Assembly: GCA_021805865.1 (NCBI GenBank)
Contig: JAJZDX010000022.1
Location: forward strand, 1 to 64,000
Reading direction: 5' to 3'
DNA length: 64,000 nucleotides
Origin: Pseudomonadota bacterium
GTDB taxonomy: Bacteria > Pseudomonadota > Gammaproteobacteria > Steroidobacterales > Steroidobacteraceae
Positions 53,484 through 62,923 of this stretch are shown here, piece by piece. The first letter of the stretch is position 1. The number at the start of each line of letters is the position of its first letter. Under the pieces are notes generated by a model. The model ran no database searches. It worked only from the letters and a program-made list of their open reading frames with translations, and had not been told where the DNA came from. The translations under genes and the position numbers were made by a program.

Positions 53484-54242
53484 TTGAGAAGACTTGCACC
53501 GCTCATTGCGGCGGCGGCGGCCGCCGCCGCCGCGCCGGCCTTCGCCGGCACACCGCCCGATTTTGCCCTGCTGAGCCGGATCGTCGCGGTCTCGGGCTAC
53601 GAGCAACCGCTCTCCGCGGCGATCTCGCAGCAGCTGCGCGGGCAGGGACTGCAGCCGCACACGGACAACATGGATGATGTGTGGGTGAGGGTCGGCAGCG
53701 GCGCCCCGCACCGGCTCATCGTCGCGGCCATCGATGAGCCGGGCTACGTCGTCGGCGCCATCGATTCGCGGGGGTATCTGCGCGTGCAGCGCTTGCCGAT
53801 GCGCAAGCCGAATCCCGTGTTCGATACCCTGGAGTTTGCGCAGCCGGTGTACGTCGTGACGCCCAGGGGGCTGCTCAACGGCGGGTTCGCCGGGCTCCGC
53901 ATCCATCTCGCCCCGGGGCACCTCAATCCGCCCTCGATGTCTCACGTCGGCAATCTGTATGTGGATGTCGGGGCGGATTCGGCGGCGGCGGCGCGCGCCG
54001 CGGGCGTCGATCTGCTCGACCCGGTCGAGCTGGCGCAGCCGCCGATCACCATCGGCGCGGATGATGAGGCGGGCGCCTCGGCCGGGGACCGCTTCGGCTG
54101 GGAGGCGCTGCTCGAGGCCTCGCAGGGGCTGGCGCACGCGCGCTTGCGCGGCACCACGACCCTCGCGTTCGTGACCCAACAGTGGCTGGGCGGGCGGGGC
54201 CTTGCGCGGGTGCTCTCACCGAGCGGCCGGCCGAGGAGATGA
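53484..54242 (+). CDS. Secreted M42-like peptidase, N-terminal degenerate domain (frameshifted 5' part)
   Basis: The start is TTG at 53484 with a good ggagg site 5-6 bases upstream. A signal peptide (MRRLAPLIAAAAAAAAAPAFA) is followed by an M42-like domain: LLSRIVAVSGYEQPLSAAIS, LIVAAIDEPGYVVGAIDS, and TTTLAFVTQQWLGGRGLARV. Compared with the second domain downstream, the metal-ligand His (HMDE becomes AIDE) and the catalytic Glu region (WATREEIGLEGA becomes VTQQWLGGRGLA) are lost, so it is probably a dead domain. The frame ends at 54242 in non-homologous residues. Sequence continuity resumes in another frame, so a frameshift near 54211-54220 is the best explanation. Confidence 0.7.
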   Translation: MRRLAPLIAAAAAAAAAPAFAGTPPDFALLSRIVAVSGYEQPLSAAISQQLRGQGLQPHTDNMDDVWVRVGSGAPHRLIVAAIDEPGYVVGAIDSRGYLRVQRLPMRKPNPVFDTLEFAQPVYVVTPRGLLNGGFAGLRIHLAPGHLNPPSMSHVGNLYVDVGADSAAAARAAGVDLLDPVELAQPPITIGADDEAGASAGDRFGWEALLEASQGLAHARLRGTTTLAFVTQQWLGGRGLARVLSPSGRPRR

Positions 54243-55756
54243 TCTTCGTCGGCCGGATCGATCCGCAATCGCCGGGGGAGGGCGGAACGATTGCGGGCCT
54301 GCGCCCCGGGGACGGAGTGGTGATCGGGACGAGCGCCCCCTCGGGTCCGGGGAGCCTGCCCGATGCGCTCATGCGTCTGGCGCTCGCTCACCACATTGCC
54401 GCGCGGGTCGTGGCGGCCCGGCCGCCCCTCGTGAGCGGCTTCGGGCCCCTGCCGAAGCTTCCGGCGCGCACTGCGCAGCTCGGCGTGCCGACCCTCTTCC
54501 CGGTCACGCCGGCGGAGACGTTCTCGCGGGCGGACCTGCGCAAGCTGACGCGGCTGATCGAGGAGTATCTCGGGGAGCCGGTGACACCGATGAGCGCGGC
54601 GGACGATCCGTTCGATGCGGCGCGCATGCCCGGCCCCGGGACGGGACAGAAGGTGCTCGATCGGGCGCGTGCGCCGAGCGCACACCTGCTGAGAACGCTT
54701 CAGACCCTGACCACCGCCTACGGGGCGGGCGGCCACGAGCAGGGCGTCCGCGAGGCCATCCTCAGCCGCTTGCCGGCCTGGGCGCGCAAGCTCGCGCACG
54801 TCGATCCGGCGGGTAATCTGGTGCTGCACATCGGGCGGGCGGTGCCGGGCGTGCATGTGCCGACGATTCTCTTCGACGCCCACATGGATGAGATCGGCTA
54901 TCAGGTCACGCGCATCCGGCGTGACGGGGATCTCATCGTGCGCGAGCTGGGCGGCTTCTACGGCCGCTATTACCTGGGCCATGTCATGCTGGTCCACCTG
55001 CCCGACGGGCACAGCATCGGCGCGGCGCTGGGGTTGCCCTCGGGATGGGAGCGGCCGGGGTTCCAGTGGCCGGCGCCGATGAGCACGCTCAATGAGCCGG
55101 CGGAGGCCTATGTCGGCACCGACTCCCGGGCGGGCACCGAGCGGCTCGGCATCCGGGTGGGGGATTTCCTCACGATGCCGAAAGTCTACCGGCCGCTGCT
55201 CGGCTCGCACTTCGAGGTCCGCAGCATCGATGACCGGGCCGGCGATACCGCGCTCATCGAGACGGTGCGCGCGCTGGGGCCGGATTTTGCGCGCGAGCAT
55301 CCCGGCCGCCAGCTCACCTTCCTGTGGGCGACGCGGGAGGAAATCGGGCTCGAGGGCGCGGCCGCCTATGCCGCGCGGCTGGCCAAGCTCGGCCGGGAGC
55401 CGGATGTCGTGTTTGCCGTCGACATGTTCGTGAGCAGCCAATCCCCCCTGGAGGCCAGGCGCTACGGCGATCAGCCGCTCGGGAAGGGGTTCGTGGTCCG
55501 GGCGGTCGATTTTTCCCACATCGACCCGCCAGCGGATGTGGCGCGCGTGGTTGCCCTGGCTCGCGCCCATCATATTGCCGTGCAGTACGGGGCGACCGGG
55601 GGCGGCAATGACGCGGCGGTGTACACCCGCTACGGCGCCAATGCCATCGCACTCGGTTGGCCGACGAAGTACTCCCATTCCCCGGCTGAGCAATCCGACA
55701 CGAAGGATGTCTACGCGCTCAGCCGCATCTGCACCGTGCTCGCCAAGGACTGGTAG
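54182..55756 (+). CDS. M42 family metallo-aminopeptidase domain (3' part of the frameshifted gene)
   Basis: From about 54218 the frame continues the first domain (ERPAEEMIFVGRID). From about 54680 it then holds a complete M42/glutamyl-aminopeptidase-like domain: LTTAYGAGGHEQGVREAIL, LFDAHMDEIGYQVTRI with the metal-binding HMD, SIDDRAGDTALIETV with the bridging Asp, FLWATREEIGLEGAAAYA with the catalytic Glu, FAVDMF, GGGNDAAVYTRYGA and YSHSPAEQ with the last metal His. All expected ligands are present. An ATG at 54239 overlaps the upstream stop (ATGA), so reinitiation is a possible alternative, but it would start inside a beta-strand of domain 1. Periplasmic peptide turnover is the likely role. 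Confidence 0.75.
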   Translation: MAGRAGPCAGALTERPAEEMIFVGRIDPQSPGEGGTIAGLRPGDGVVIGTSAPSGPGSLPDALMRLALAHHIAARVVAARPPLVSGFGPLPKLPARTAQLGVPTLFPVTPAETFSRADLRKLTRLIEEYLGEPVTPMSAADDPFDAARMPGPGTGQKVLDRARAPSAHLLRTLQTLTTAYGAGGHEQGVREAILSRLPAWARKLAHVDPAGNLVLHIGRAVPGVHVPTILFDAHMDEIGYQVTRIRRDGDLIVRELGGFYGRYYLGHVMLVHLPDGHSIGAALGLPSGWERPGFQWPAPMSTLNEPAEAYVGTDSRAGTERLGIRVGDFLTMPKVYRPLLGSHFEVRSIDDRAGDTALIETVRALGPDFAREHPGRQLTFLWATREEIGLEGAAAYAARLAKLGREPDVVFAVDMFVSSQSPLEARRYGDQPLGKGFVVRAVDFSHIDPPADVARVVALARAHHIAVQYGATGGGNDAAVYTRYGANAIALGWPTKYSHSPAEQSDTKDVYALSRICTVLAKDW

Positions 55757-56035
55757 GCCCGCCTCCGAGGCAGTCCTCGCGAGGTGCGTGAAATCGAGGG
55801 TCTGTGCGGCTCGCCGCAGCGGGCCGGGGGGGGGCGGTTCGCAGCGCCGCTCGCGCGGGCTTGCGGCTCGGTGCGCACCGTGCGGCACGGCCCCACCCCT
55901 TGCGCATCCGCAGATCCCCCGCCGGGCAGCTGAGCAAACCTCGGCCGAGCGGGCATAATGTCGAGAGAGCGGGGGAGGCGAAGCTCGCGCGCGAGGAGCA
56001 GCCGACCCACTTGACAGAGGGCGCATGCGGGGCTT

Positions 56036-57316
56036 GTGGCAATGCTCGATGGACACACTCCATTTCAGGTGACCGGAAGGCTGGGACTCGCCCTCGGAAT
56101 GGCCGTCTTCATGGGACTCGCCTTCGAGGGGATCTACAAGCAGGAGCCGCGCTCGAGTCCGGGCGGGATCCGCACGTTCCCCATGCTCACCATCCTCGGG
56201 GCACTGCTGTATCTGCTCGAGCCCCATTCGCTCGTGCCGTATCTGGTCGGCCTGGGCGCGGTTGCCGTGTGGCTCTACGCGCACCTGCGGGTGGCGGGCC
56301 AGGCGGGGGTGCAGCAGCCGACCCTGATGGTCCCGACGGCGAATGTGCTGGCCTATGTTTTCGGTCCGGTCGCCCTCACCCAGCCGCCGTGGCTCATCGT
56401 CTCGGCCGCGGTGGCGGCGGTGCTGCTTCTCGAGAGCCGTGAGGCCCTGCACCGGGTCGCCCAGCAGGTGGGGCGGGAGGAGATTTACACGCTCGGCAAG
56501 TTCTTGATCCTGGTCGGGATCGTGCTGCCGCTGGTGCCGGATCAACCGATGGTCTCCTGGACGCCCATTACCCCGTTTGAGGTCTGGCTGGCGCTGGTGG
56601 CGGTGTCGACGCTCTCCTACCTGAGCTACCTGCTGCAGCGGTATCTGCCGCACAGAGGGGCCCTGGTCCCCTCGATTCTGGGCGGCGCCTATTCCTCGAC
56701 GGCAACCACGGTCGCGCTCGCGCGCGAGCAGAGGGCCTCCGGAGCGCCGCGTCCGGAAGTAACGGTGGGCATCGTGATCGCCACGGCGGTGATGTATCTG
56801 CGCATCGATCTGGTCATCGCGCTGTTCAATCGGCCGCTCGCATGGCTCCTGTTGCCGCGGGTGGCCGCGCTGTCGGCGCTCGCCGGGGCGATCGCGGGCT
56901 GGCAGTGGCTGCGCCGCGATAAAGTCTCGCCCGTCTCCGCCGGGAAGTTGCCGGTGGTGAACCCGTTGCAGCTTCCGGCGGCAGTGACCTTTGCCGCGCT
57001 GTTCGTGGTCGTGGCGCTCGCCTCGAGCTGGGTGCGCAGCCGGTTCGGCAGTCCGGGGGTCTACGCCCTGGGCGGCATCGCGGGCGTCTCGGACATCAAT
57101 CCGTTCGTCCTCAGCCTGGCGCAGGGCAGCGTCGCCGGGATGCCGGTCGCGGGCATCGGGGCGGCGATCCTGATCGCGGCCGCATCGAACAACGTGATGA
57201 ATGCGGTCTATGCGCTGACTTTCGGAGGCCTGCAAGCCTGTCTGAAGCCGGCGCTCGCGCTGCTTGCGACGGCCGCCGCCGGCCTCGGCCTGGCGCTGAT
57301 GACCCTGCCGCGCTAG
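56036..57316 (+). CDS. DUF4010 membrane protein (MgtC-like N-terminus)
   Basis: This 426-residue polytopic membrane protein has about ten to twelve helices. The N-terminal part (LGLALGMAVFMGLAFEGIYK, then GGIRTFPMLTILGALLYLL) matches the MgtC/SapB-like start, with the conserved R-T-F. The rest is DUF4010: GKFLILVGIVLPLVPD, GALVPSILGGAYSSTATTVALA and GGIAGVSDINPFVLSLA. The function is unproven; MgtC relatives are linked to magnesium stress. The start may be GTG 56036 or ATG 56042. A 279-base gap upstream shows nothing beyond a run of nine G near 55826. Confidence 0.85.
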   Translation: MAMLDGHTPFQVTGRLGLALGMAVFMGLAFEGIYKQEPRSSPGGIRTFPMLTILGALLYLLEPHSLVPYLVGLGAVAVWLYAHLRVAGQAGVQQPTLMVPTANVLAYVFGPVALTQPPWLIVSAAVAAVLLLESREALHRVAQQVGREEIYTLGKFLILVGIVLPLVPDQPMVSWTPITPFEVWLALVAVSTLSYLSYLLQRYLPHRGALVPSILGGAYSSTATTVALAREQRASGAPRPEVTVGIVIATAVMYLRIDLVIALFNRPLAWLLLPRVAALSALAGAIAGWQWLRRDKVSPVSAGKLPVVNPLQLPAAVTFAALFVVVALASSWVRSRFGSPGVYALGGIAGVSDINPFVLSLAQGSVAGMPVAGIGAAILIAAASNNVMNAVYALTFGGLQACLKPALALLATAAAGLGLALMTLPR

Positions 57317-57452
57317 GGGCAAGCGTGGCTCCAGCGCTTGCATTAGCGTCGCGACGGCCATAACCTACTTTGGTACGACAATGGTCGTAAATCGGACCGA
57401 TGGAACAGTGATGGCTCCTGCCAAGACCGTGCGAAGCGGGGGCAAGGCCCTG

Positions 57453-58775
57453 ATGCACGCGCAGTGCACCCGGCTGCTCCTGTGCGGGCTGCTGTGCGCG
57501 CTGCCCATGCGCGCCGCGCTCAGGGCGGCAAACGCCGCCGACGAGGGCCGGCCGGCTTTGCCGCTCGCCGCGGCGATCGCCACCGCGCTGCGTGTGGCGC
57601 CGCAAGTGCAGCAGGCCGGGGATCTGCGCAGGGCGGGGCGGTACGGCGCGCGCGCCGGCCGAGCGAGCTTGCTGCCGCACCTGTCGGTGATCGCGGGCCG
57701 CTTCTGGACGGAAACACGCAATGGTCAGCCGATCAACACCGCTGCCAATGGTCCGCGCGAGACGATCGGCCTGCTCAATCTGTCGCTGCCGCTGTATTCG
57801 CCGCAGCTGCGCGCGCTCGCCCGCCTGGCGAGCGACCAGGAAGCGCTCGCCCGCAGCGAGCAGGCGCAGGCCCGCTTGAGCGTGGCCGCGCAGGTCGCCG
57901 GCGCCTGGTATCAACTTGCGCTGTTGCGCGCCCGTGTGCGGATCTGGAGGAGTACGCTGCGGTCTGTCGATATCCTCTATCGCGGCACGCAACAGGAGTA
58001 CTCCGTCGGAGCCGCCGCGGTCCTCGATCTGGCGCAGACGCGGCTCTTGCGGCACAACGCACAAAGCGGCCTGCAGCAGGCGCTCGCGCAGCGTCGCGCC
58101 GCGCGGCGCACGCTCAACCTGCTGCTCGCCCGCGCCCCATCGGCCCCCATCCTCATGCCGGCGCTGAATCCGGCCTCACGCCCTCTGCCGAGGGAGCCGC
58201 TGTGGATCGAGAAGGCCCGGCGGGCGCAGCCGCTGCTGCGCATCGCGGCACGGCAGATCGCCCTCGGACACGCCCAGGCGGACACCGTGCGCGCCGCGCG
58301 GCTGCCGACCATCACGGCGAATGTGAGCTACGGCGTCGATTCGCCCACGACTCCCGTGGCGCACGATCTCGGGTGGGAGGTCTTTCTCGGCGCGAGCATG
58401 CCCATTTTCGATTTCGGCGCCCATCGCGATCGCGTGGCTGCCGCCGAGGACCGTGTTGCGGCGCTGCGGGCGGCTCGGCGCTCGGTGCTGCTGCAGATCC
58501 GAACCACCATCGCACGCGATTACGGAAACGCCCAGGCGGCCGCGCGCGCGTACGCACAGGCGGTCAAGCAACTGCGGGACGCCCGCTCGGTCTATGACAT
58601 GACCCGCGACGGCTACAAGACCGGAACGCTCAACGCGCTCGATCTGGCCCAGGCCGAAAACACCTGGCTGCAGGCGCGCCTGCAGGTGGCGAGCACGCTC
58701 GTCATGCTGCGCATGGCACATACCCAGCTGCGGCTCGATGCGGGAGCCTACCCCGGAGAGCGATCGTCCACATGA
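57453..58775 (+). CDS. TolC-family outer-membrane efflux protein
   Basis: About 440 residues from the ATG at 57453, which gives a signal peptide (MHAQCTRLLLCGLLCALPMR); starts at 57381 or 57411 are possible. It has the OEP repeat structure: LAAAIATALRVAPQVQQAGD, ASLLPHLSVIAGRFWTETRN, LNLSLPLYSPQLRALAR, then in the second half RAARLPTITANVSYGV, LGASMPIFDFGAHRDRVAAA and YKTGTLNALDLAQAENTWLQ. It forms the outer-membrane channel of the tripartite pump encoded by the next two genes. The stop overlaps the adaptor ATG. Confidence 0.9.
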   Translation: MHAQCTRLLLCGLLCALPMRAALRAANAADEGRPALPLAAAIATALRVAPQVQQAGDLRRAGRYGARAGRASLLPHLSVIAGRFWTETRNGQPINTAANGPRETIGLLNLSLPLYSPQLRALARLASDQEALARSEQAQARLSVAAQVAGAWYQLALLRARVRIWRSTLRSVDILYRGTQQEYSVGAAAVLDLAQTRLLRHNAQSGLQQALAQRRAARRTLNLLLARAPSAPILMPALNPASRPLPREPLWIEKARRAQPLLRIAARQIALGHAQADTVRAARLPTITANVSYGVDSPTTPVAHDLGWEVFLGASMPIFDFGAHRDRVAAAEDRVAALRAARRSVLLQIRTTIARDYGNAQAAARAYAQAVKQLRDARSVYDMTRDGYKTGTLNALDLAQAENTWLQARLQVASTLVMLRMAHTQLRLDAGAYPGERSST

Positions 58776-59779
58776 ATGCAACGTGTCCTGCCACAACCCG
58801 ATTCGATCGCCTCCCCGGTCTTGCGCTGACGGCGCTGCTGCTCGCGGTGTGCGGGGCCGCACGGGCGGCCGTGCCGGTGCAGACCGCCCCGGTGGAGCGC
58901 TCCCTGTGGCGCCCCCGGGTGCGCGCCATCGCCCGGGTGCGCAGCGTCAACCATGTCATCCTGGGCGCTCCCTTGAGCGGCAGGGTCTGGGAGCCGGGGC
59001 GCCCGGTGGGGCAGGTTCCCGCCGGGACGCTGCTCGCGCGCATCACACCGCCCGGCCTGCAGGCGAGTCTGCAGGCGGCGCGCACCCAGCTGCGCCTCGC
59101 GCAGATCAACGTGCAGCGCAACAGCACGCTGTATCACGACGGCGTGGTGTCACTTGAGGTGTTGCAGAGCAGCCGCGCGACGGAGAAGCAGATGCAGGCC
59201 CAGGCGCTGGCGCTTCAGGGACAGCTCGCCAACCAGGTGATCCGTGCGCCCTTCGCCGGCCTTCTCAATTACCAGGTTCCCTCCGGAGCGGTGGTCAGCG
59301 CCGGTACGCCCATCGTGACGCTCGATGGGCGCGGCACGCCCTGGATCGAAGCACTGCTGTCCCCGATGAGCGCGATGCGCCTGACCCGCACGGAGTCCGT
59401 CCGGATCCGTTTCGCCGGCTGGTCGGGCACGGGGCGCCTGAGCAGCGTCGGCCACAGCGCCCGACAATCCGGCCTGGTCGCCGTATACGTCACACCATCG
59501 CCGCACGCCCCGCTGTTGCCGGGCGAGTGGGTAGGGCTGCGTTTCCTCGAGCGGCCCGTCTTCGCCTTTGAAGTGCCCCTGCCGGCGGTGGTGATGCAGG
59601 GCGCGGACGCGATGGTGTTTTGTGATCAGGGCGGGCGAGCGCGCCGGGTGCCGGTCACGGTGCTCGGCACACGCGGGACCCGCGCCTGGGTGCAAGGGCC
59701 GCTTCGGGGCGGGGAGCCGGTGGTCGTGCGCGGCGCAGGGCGGCTCGCCGATGGCACGCCGCTCACCGTGAAGCCATGA
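58772..59779 (+). CDS. RND efflux periplasmic adaptor
   Basis: This 335-residue membrane fusion protein begins with a signal segment (LPGLALTALLLAVCGAARA). Its barrel-sandwich hybrid halves read VNHVILGAPLSGRVWEPGRPVGQVPAG and VIRAPFAGLLNYQVPSGAVVSAGTPIVTLDG. Between them is a short helical hairpin (LQASLQAARTQLRLAQINVQRN and LQSSRATEKQMQAQALALQG). A beta-barrel (SVRIRFAGWSGTGRLSSVG) and membrane-proximal domain follow. It lies between the TolC-like and RND genes with 4-base overlaps on both sides. Confidence 0.9.
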   Translation: MNATCPATTRFDRLPGLALTALLLAVCGAARAAVPVQTAPVERSLWRPRVRAIARVRSVNHVILGAPLSGRVWEPGRPVGQVPAGTLLARITPPGLQASLQAARTQLRLAQINVQRNSTLYHDGVVSLEVLQSSRATEKQMQAQALALQGQLANQVIRAPFAGLLNYQVPSGAVVSAGTPIVTLDGRGTPWIEALLSPMSAMRLTRTESVRIRFAGWSGTGRLSSVGHSARQSGLVAVYVTPSPHAPLLPGEWVGLRFLERPVFAFEVPLPAVVMQGADAMVFCDQGGRARRVPVTVLGTRGTRAWVQGPLRGGEPVVVRGAGRLADGTPLTVKP

Positions 59780-62700
59780 TCCAGCGCTACCTGCGATTCC
59801 AATGGGCGAATCGCTACACGGTGGCGCTTCTCGCCGCGGTGCTGCTGCTCGCCGGCTGGGTCGCGTTCGAGCACCTGCCGCAGAGCATCTTCCCGTCGGT
59901 GGACTTTCCGAAAGTCTCGGTCATCGTGCACACCGATGACCTGCCGGTGAAGTACATGCTGCTCGCGGTCACCGAGCCGATGGAGCAGGCCGCCAAGGGC
60001 GAGCCCGGGGTCACTCTGGTGCGCTCGCAGTCGGGCATCGGACTCACCAAGCTGCATGTGTATTTCAGCTCCAAGACCAACCCCGAGACCGCCTATCTGC
60101 TGCTGCAGGCGCGCCTCGCGCACATCCCGCTGCCCCCGGGCGCCACGTTGAGCGTGCGCCTGATGAGGCCCAACATCTATCCGCTCGCCGAGTATGCCCT
60201 GGTTTCCAACACCGTGAGCAGCGCGGCGATGAAGCCTGTGTTCGACTTCACGCTGCGGCCGGCGATCCTCGGAATTCGCGGCGTCTACCAGGCGAGGGAC
60301 ACCGGGCGCGGCTGGCCGGAAGTGCACGTGAAGCTCAGCCCGCGGCGCCTGGCCGAATATCACCTGAGCGCGGCCGAAGTCGTCACGGCGCTGCGCGCCT
60401 ACCAGGGGCCGTTCTTCTCCGGGATGCTGCACGCCTTTCACCAGCAGTTCATGGTGGCGACGACGCCCCGCCCGGTCGATCCAGCGGCATTGGCGCGGCT
60501 GCCGCTGGCGCTTGGGCCGATGGGCGCCCACGGCTCGCGCACCACACTGGCGCTCGGGGCGCTCGGCTCGGTGCGCATGGGCTCACCGCCGCTCATGCGC
60601 GACGCCTCGGTGGTGGGCTACCGCCACGCCGTGATCATCGACATCGCTCCGCAGCAGGGAGCGAACCAGGTGGCGGTGGCGGCGCGCCTGCGTGCGAAGC
60701 TGCGCACCGTGGGCGCGCATCTGCCGCTGCACGTCCACCTCGTGCGCATCTACGACCTGAGCCGCCTCATCCGCTCGAGCCTGAGCGACGTGTGGACCGC
60801 CCTCGGGCTCGGCAGTCTCATCGCCTTCCTCGTCGTGTACCTGTTCCTCGGGCGCGGCGATGGGGCCATGGCCACCGTGGTCGTGGTGCCTTTGTCGGTC
60901 GCCGCCACCATGCTCGTGCTCGACATGCTCGGCATGGGAATCAACATCATGACGCTGGGCGGCATCACCGCCGCCATCGGCGCACTGATCGATCACGCCA
61001 TCGTGATCGTCGAGCGTGGCGTGCACGGTCTTAACGGCGGCGCCGCGCAGCGGCGGGAAGCCGCGCTTCAGAAGGTGGCCGACATCCTGCCGATGATGAC
61101 CATGGCGACGCTCACCTCGTGCGTCATCTTCCTGCCGCTCATTTTTCTTTCCGGGACAGTGGGGCTGCTGTTTCGCGGCATGGCCGCGGCGGTAGTCATC
61201 GCGCTGGTCACTTCCCAGCTGATCGCGATCGTGATCACCCCCGCGTTCGCGATGTGGGTCGCGCAGCGCGAGCGCCCCGTGCACCACCTCCCCGGGGAGC
61301 GCTGGGTGCGCCATGCCTACGGGCGGGCGCTGCTGCGCGGCATGCGCAAGCCCTGGCTCGCCGCGCCCATCGCCTTGGGTCTGCTCACCGTGGCGGCCAT
61401 CGGCGCCTGGGAGCTGCCGACGGCGTTTCTGCCTCATTGGGACGAGGGAATTTTTGTCGTGCCGTTCCGCACGCCCGTCGGCATGGGGGTGCGCGAGACG
61501 CTTCAGGTCGGGCGGGATCTGATGCACATCGCCTTGAAGAACCCGAGTGTCGCGCGTGCCTCGCTGGTGGTGGGCCGCGGGTTCGGCAACCCGTATGCGA
61601 CACCCAACAAAGGCGGCATCACGATCCTGTTGAAGCGGCATCGCCCCGAGAGCGCCCGGCAGGTGATGCGCCAGCTGCGGCATCGCTTTCGCGCGGCGGT
61701 CCCGGATCTCACCACGCTCGAGACCATGCAGGTGATGATCAACCGCCTGGGGAACCTGTCCGGATCGCACGCGCCGCTGGTCGTCGAGCTGTTCGGCAAG
61801 AGCTCGATTCAGTTGCACGACACCGGAGAGCGGCTGCTCGGCGCATTGCTCTCGAGCCATGATTTCCACTCCGTGGTGTTCAAGTCCCCCTCCGCCGGAC
61901 CGGAGGTGCAGGTCACCCCGAACAGCCTGGCCGCCCTGCAGGGGCTCACGCCCGCGAGCCTCTCCCATCAACTTCTGACGCGCCACTGGGGCCGGCGCGC
62001 GGGAATCCTCCTGCGGGGCGAGCAGATCGTGCCCATCCGGGTGGAGGAGGCCGAGTCCGCGCAGCGCACGCCGGTGGATTACGCCGGTATGCGCATACGA
62101 CTGCCCGACGGCCGCCTCGCCCCGCTCTCTCAAGTGGCGCACGTTCGCCTGCAGGGCGTCGTGCCGTACGTCACGCATCAGAACCTCGTTCCCTACGCCA
62201 CCATCAAGCTCAATCCCGTGGCCGGAGAGGGGCTGTCCGTGGCGGCGCAGCGTGCCGATCGATTGATCGAGAAAGCGGGCGTGCCGCGCGGGGTCACGAG
62301 CCAGATCGGCGGCTACTACCGCGAGCAGCAGAAGAGCTTCCGGCAGATGCTGGTCATCCTCGGCGCGGCGCTGCTCATCCTGCTGGTGCTGCTCGGCTAC
62401 CAGTTCGGCAGCCAGAAAGCGGCGATCGTCGCCATCGTCTCGATCGCGCTCACGGCGGCAGGGGTTCTCGTGGCGCTGCTCGCCTCCGGCACGGACCTCG
62501 ACAGCACGGCGTTTCTCGGCATGCTGCTGGTGTTCGCCATCGCGGTGAACAACGTGATTCTCATCTTCTCGCGCGCGCATCAGCTCGAGGGCGCCGCGCC
62601 CAGGCCCGCGAGCGTGGCCCTGGCGGCGCACCAGCGGCTGCGACCGATTCTCATGACGATGCTGGCGGACGTGCTCGGGTTTCTGCCGCTCGCGATCGGC

Positions 62701-62856
62701 ATCGGTCGCGGTACCGACCTGCTGCGTCCGCTCGCGATCGCCGTCATGGGGGGGCTCGTCATCGGGACGGTGATGACATTGTGGCTGGCGCCGGTGCTCT
62801 ATGCCGCGTGGTGGCGTCCGAGCCGCGCGGCTGTCGCCGCGGACCGCTCCCACTAG
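59776..62856 (+). CDS. RND efflux pump, HME/CzcA-like
   Basis: This 1026-residue inner-membrane proton-driven exporter has about twelve helices and two large periplasmic loops. The first helix region reads YTVALLAAVLLLAGWVAFEHLPQ, followed by IFPSVDFPKVSVIV. The TM4 segment GGITAAIGALIDHAIVIVERG has Asp then Glu seven residues later, like CusA/CzcA (D-x6-E) rather than the Asp-Asp of AcrB. FLGMLLVFAIAVNNVILIFSRAH in the second half and the terminal LWLAPVLYAAWWRP are typical. Substrate is unclear: cusF, czc regulators and Met-rich loops are absent. Confidence 0.9.
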   Translation: MIQRYLRFQWANRYTVALLAAVLLLAGWVAFEHLPQSIFPSVDFPKVSVIVHTDDLPVKYMLLAVTEPMEQAAKGEPGVTLVRSQSGIGLTKLHVYFSSKTNPETAYLLLQARLAHIPLPPGATLSVRLMRPNIYPLAEYALVSNTVSSAAMKPVFDFTLRPAILGIRGVYQARDTGRGWPEVHVKLSPRRLAEYHLSAAEVVTALRAYQGPFFSGMLHAFHQQFMVATTPRPVDPAALARLPLALGPMGAHGSRTTLALGALGSVRMGSPPLMRDASVVGYRHAVIIDIAPQQGANQVAVAARLRAKLRTVGAHLPLHVHLVRIYDLSRLIRSSLSDVWTALGLGSLIAFLVVYLFLGRGDGAMATVVVVPLSVAATMLVLDMLGMGINIMTLGGITAAIGALIDHAIVIVERGVHGLNGGAAQRREAALQKVADILPMMTMATLTSCVIFLPLIFLSGTVGLLFRGMAAAVVIALVTSQLIAIVITPAFAMWVAQRERPVHHLPGERWVRHAYGRALLRGMRKPWLAAPIALGLLTVAAIGAWELPTAFLPHWDEGIFVVPFRTPVGMGVRETLQVGRDLMHIALKNPSVARASLVVGRGFGNPYATPNKGGITILLKRHRPESARQVMRQLRHRFRAAVPDLTTLETMQVMINRLGNLSGSHAPLVVELFGKSSIQLHDTGERLLGALLSSHDFHSVVFKSPSAGPEVQVTPNSLAALQGLTPASLSHQLLTRHWGRRAGILLRGEQIVPIRVEEAESAQRTPVDYAGMRIRLPDGRLAPLSQVAHVRLQGVVPYVTHQNLVPYATIKLNPVAGEGLSVAAQRADRLIEKAGVPRGVTSQIGGYYREQQKSFRQMLVILGAALLILLVLLGYQFGSQKAAIVAIVSIALTAAGVLVALLASGTDLDSTAFLGMLLVFAIAVNNVILIFSRAHQLEGAAPRPASVALAAHQRLRPILMTMLADVLGFLPLAIGIGRGTDLLRPLAIAVMGGLVIGTVMTLWLAPVLYAAWWRPSRAAVAADRSH

Positions 62857-62874
62857 TGCCGGGCTCGGGAGCAG

Positions 62875-62913
62875 CGCGCAGGCCCCGTGAGGGGCGGCGC
62901 CTTGCCCTGCGCG
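62875..62913. terminator. Hairpin between the RND gene and glgP
   Basis: Arms cgcgcagg (62875-62882) and cctgcgcg (62906-62913) enclose an inner cccc-gtga-gggg stem-loop. It lies between two convergent genes and lacks a T-run. A bidirectional terminator is plausible. Confidence 0.35.
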
Positions 62914-62923
62914 GCGGACCAGC

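Noticed and set aside
54239-55756. M42 second half as an independent gene starting at the ATGA overlap
   Set aside because: The start would lie inside a beta-strand of the first domain and leave half of that domain without its partner; a frameshift explains the data better, though coupling is not excluded.
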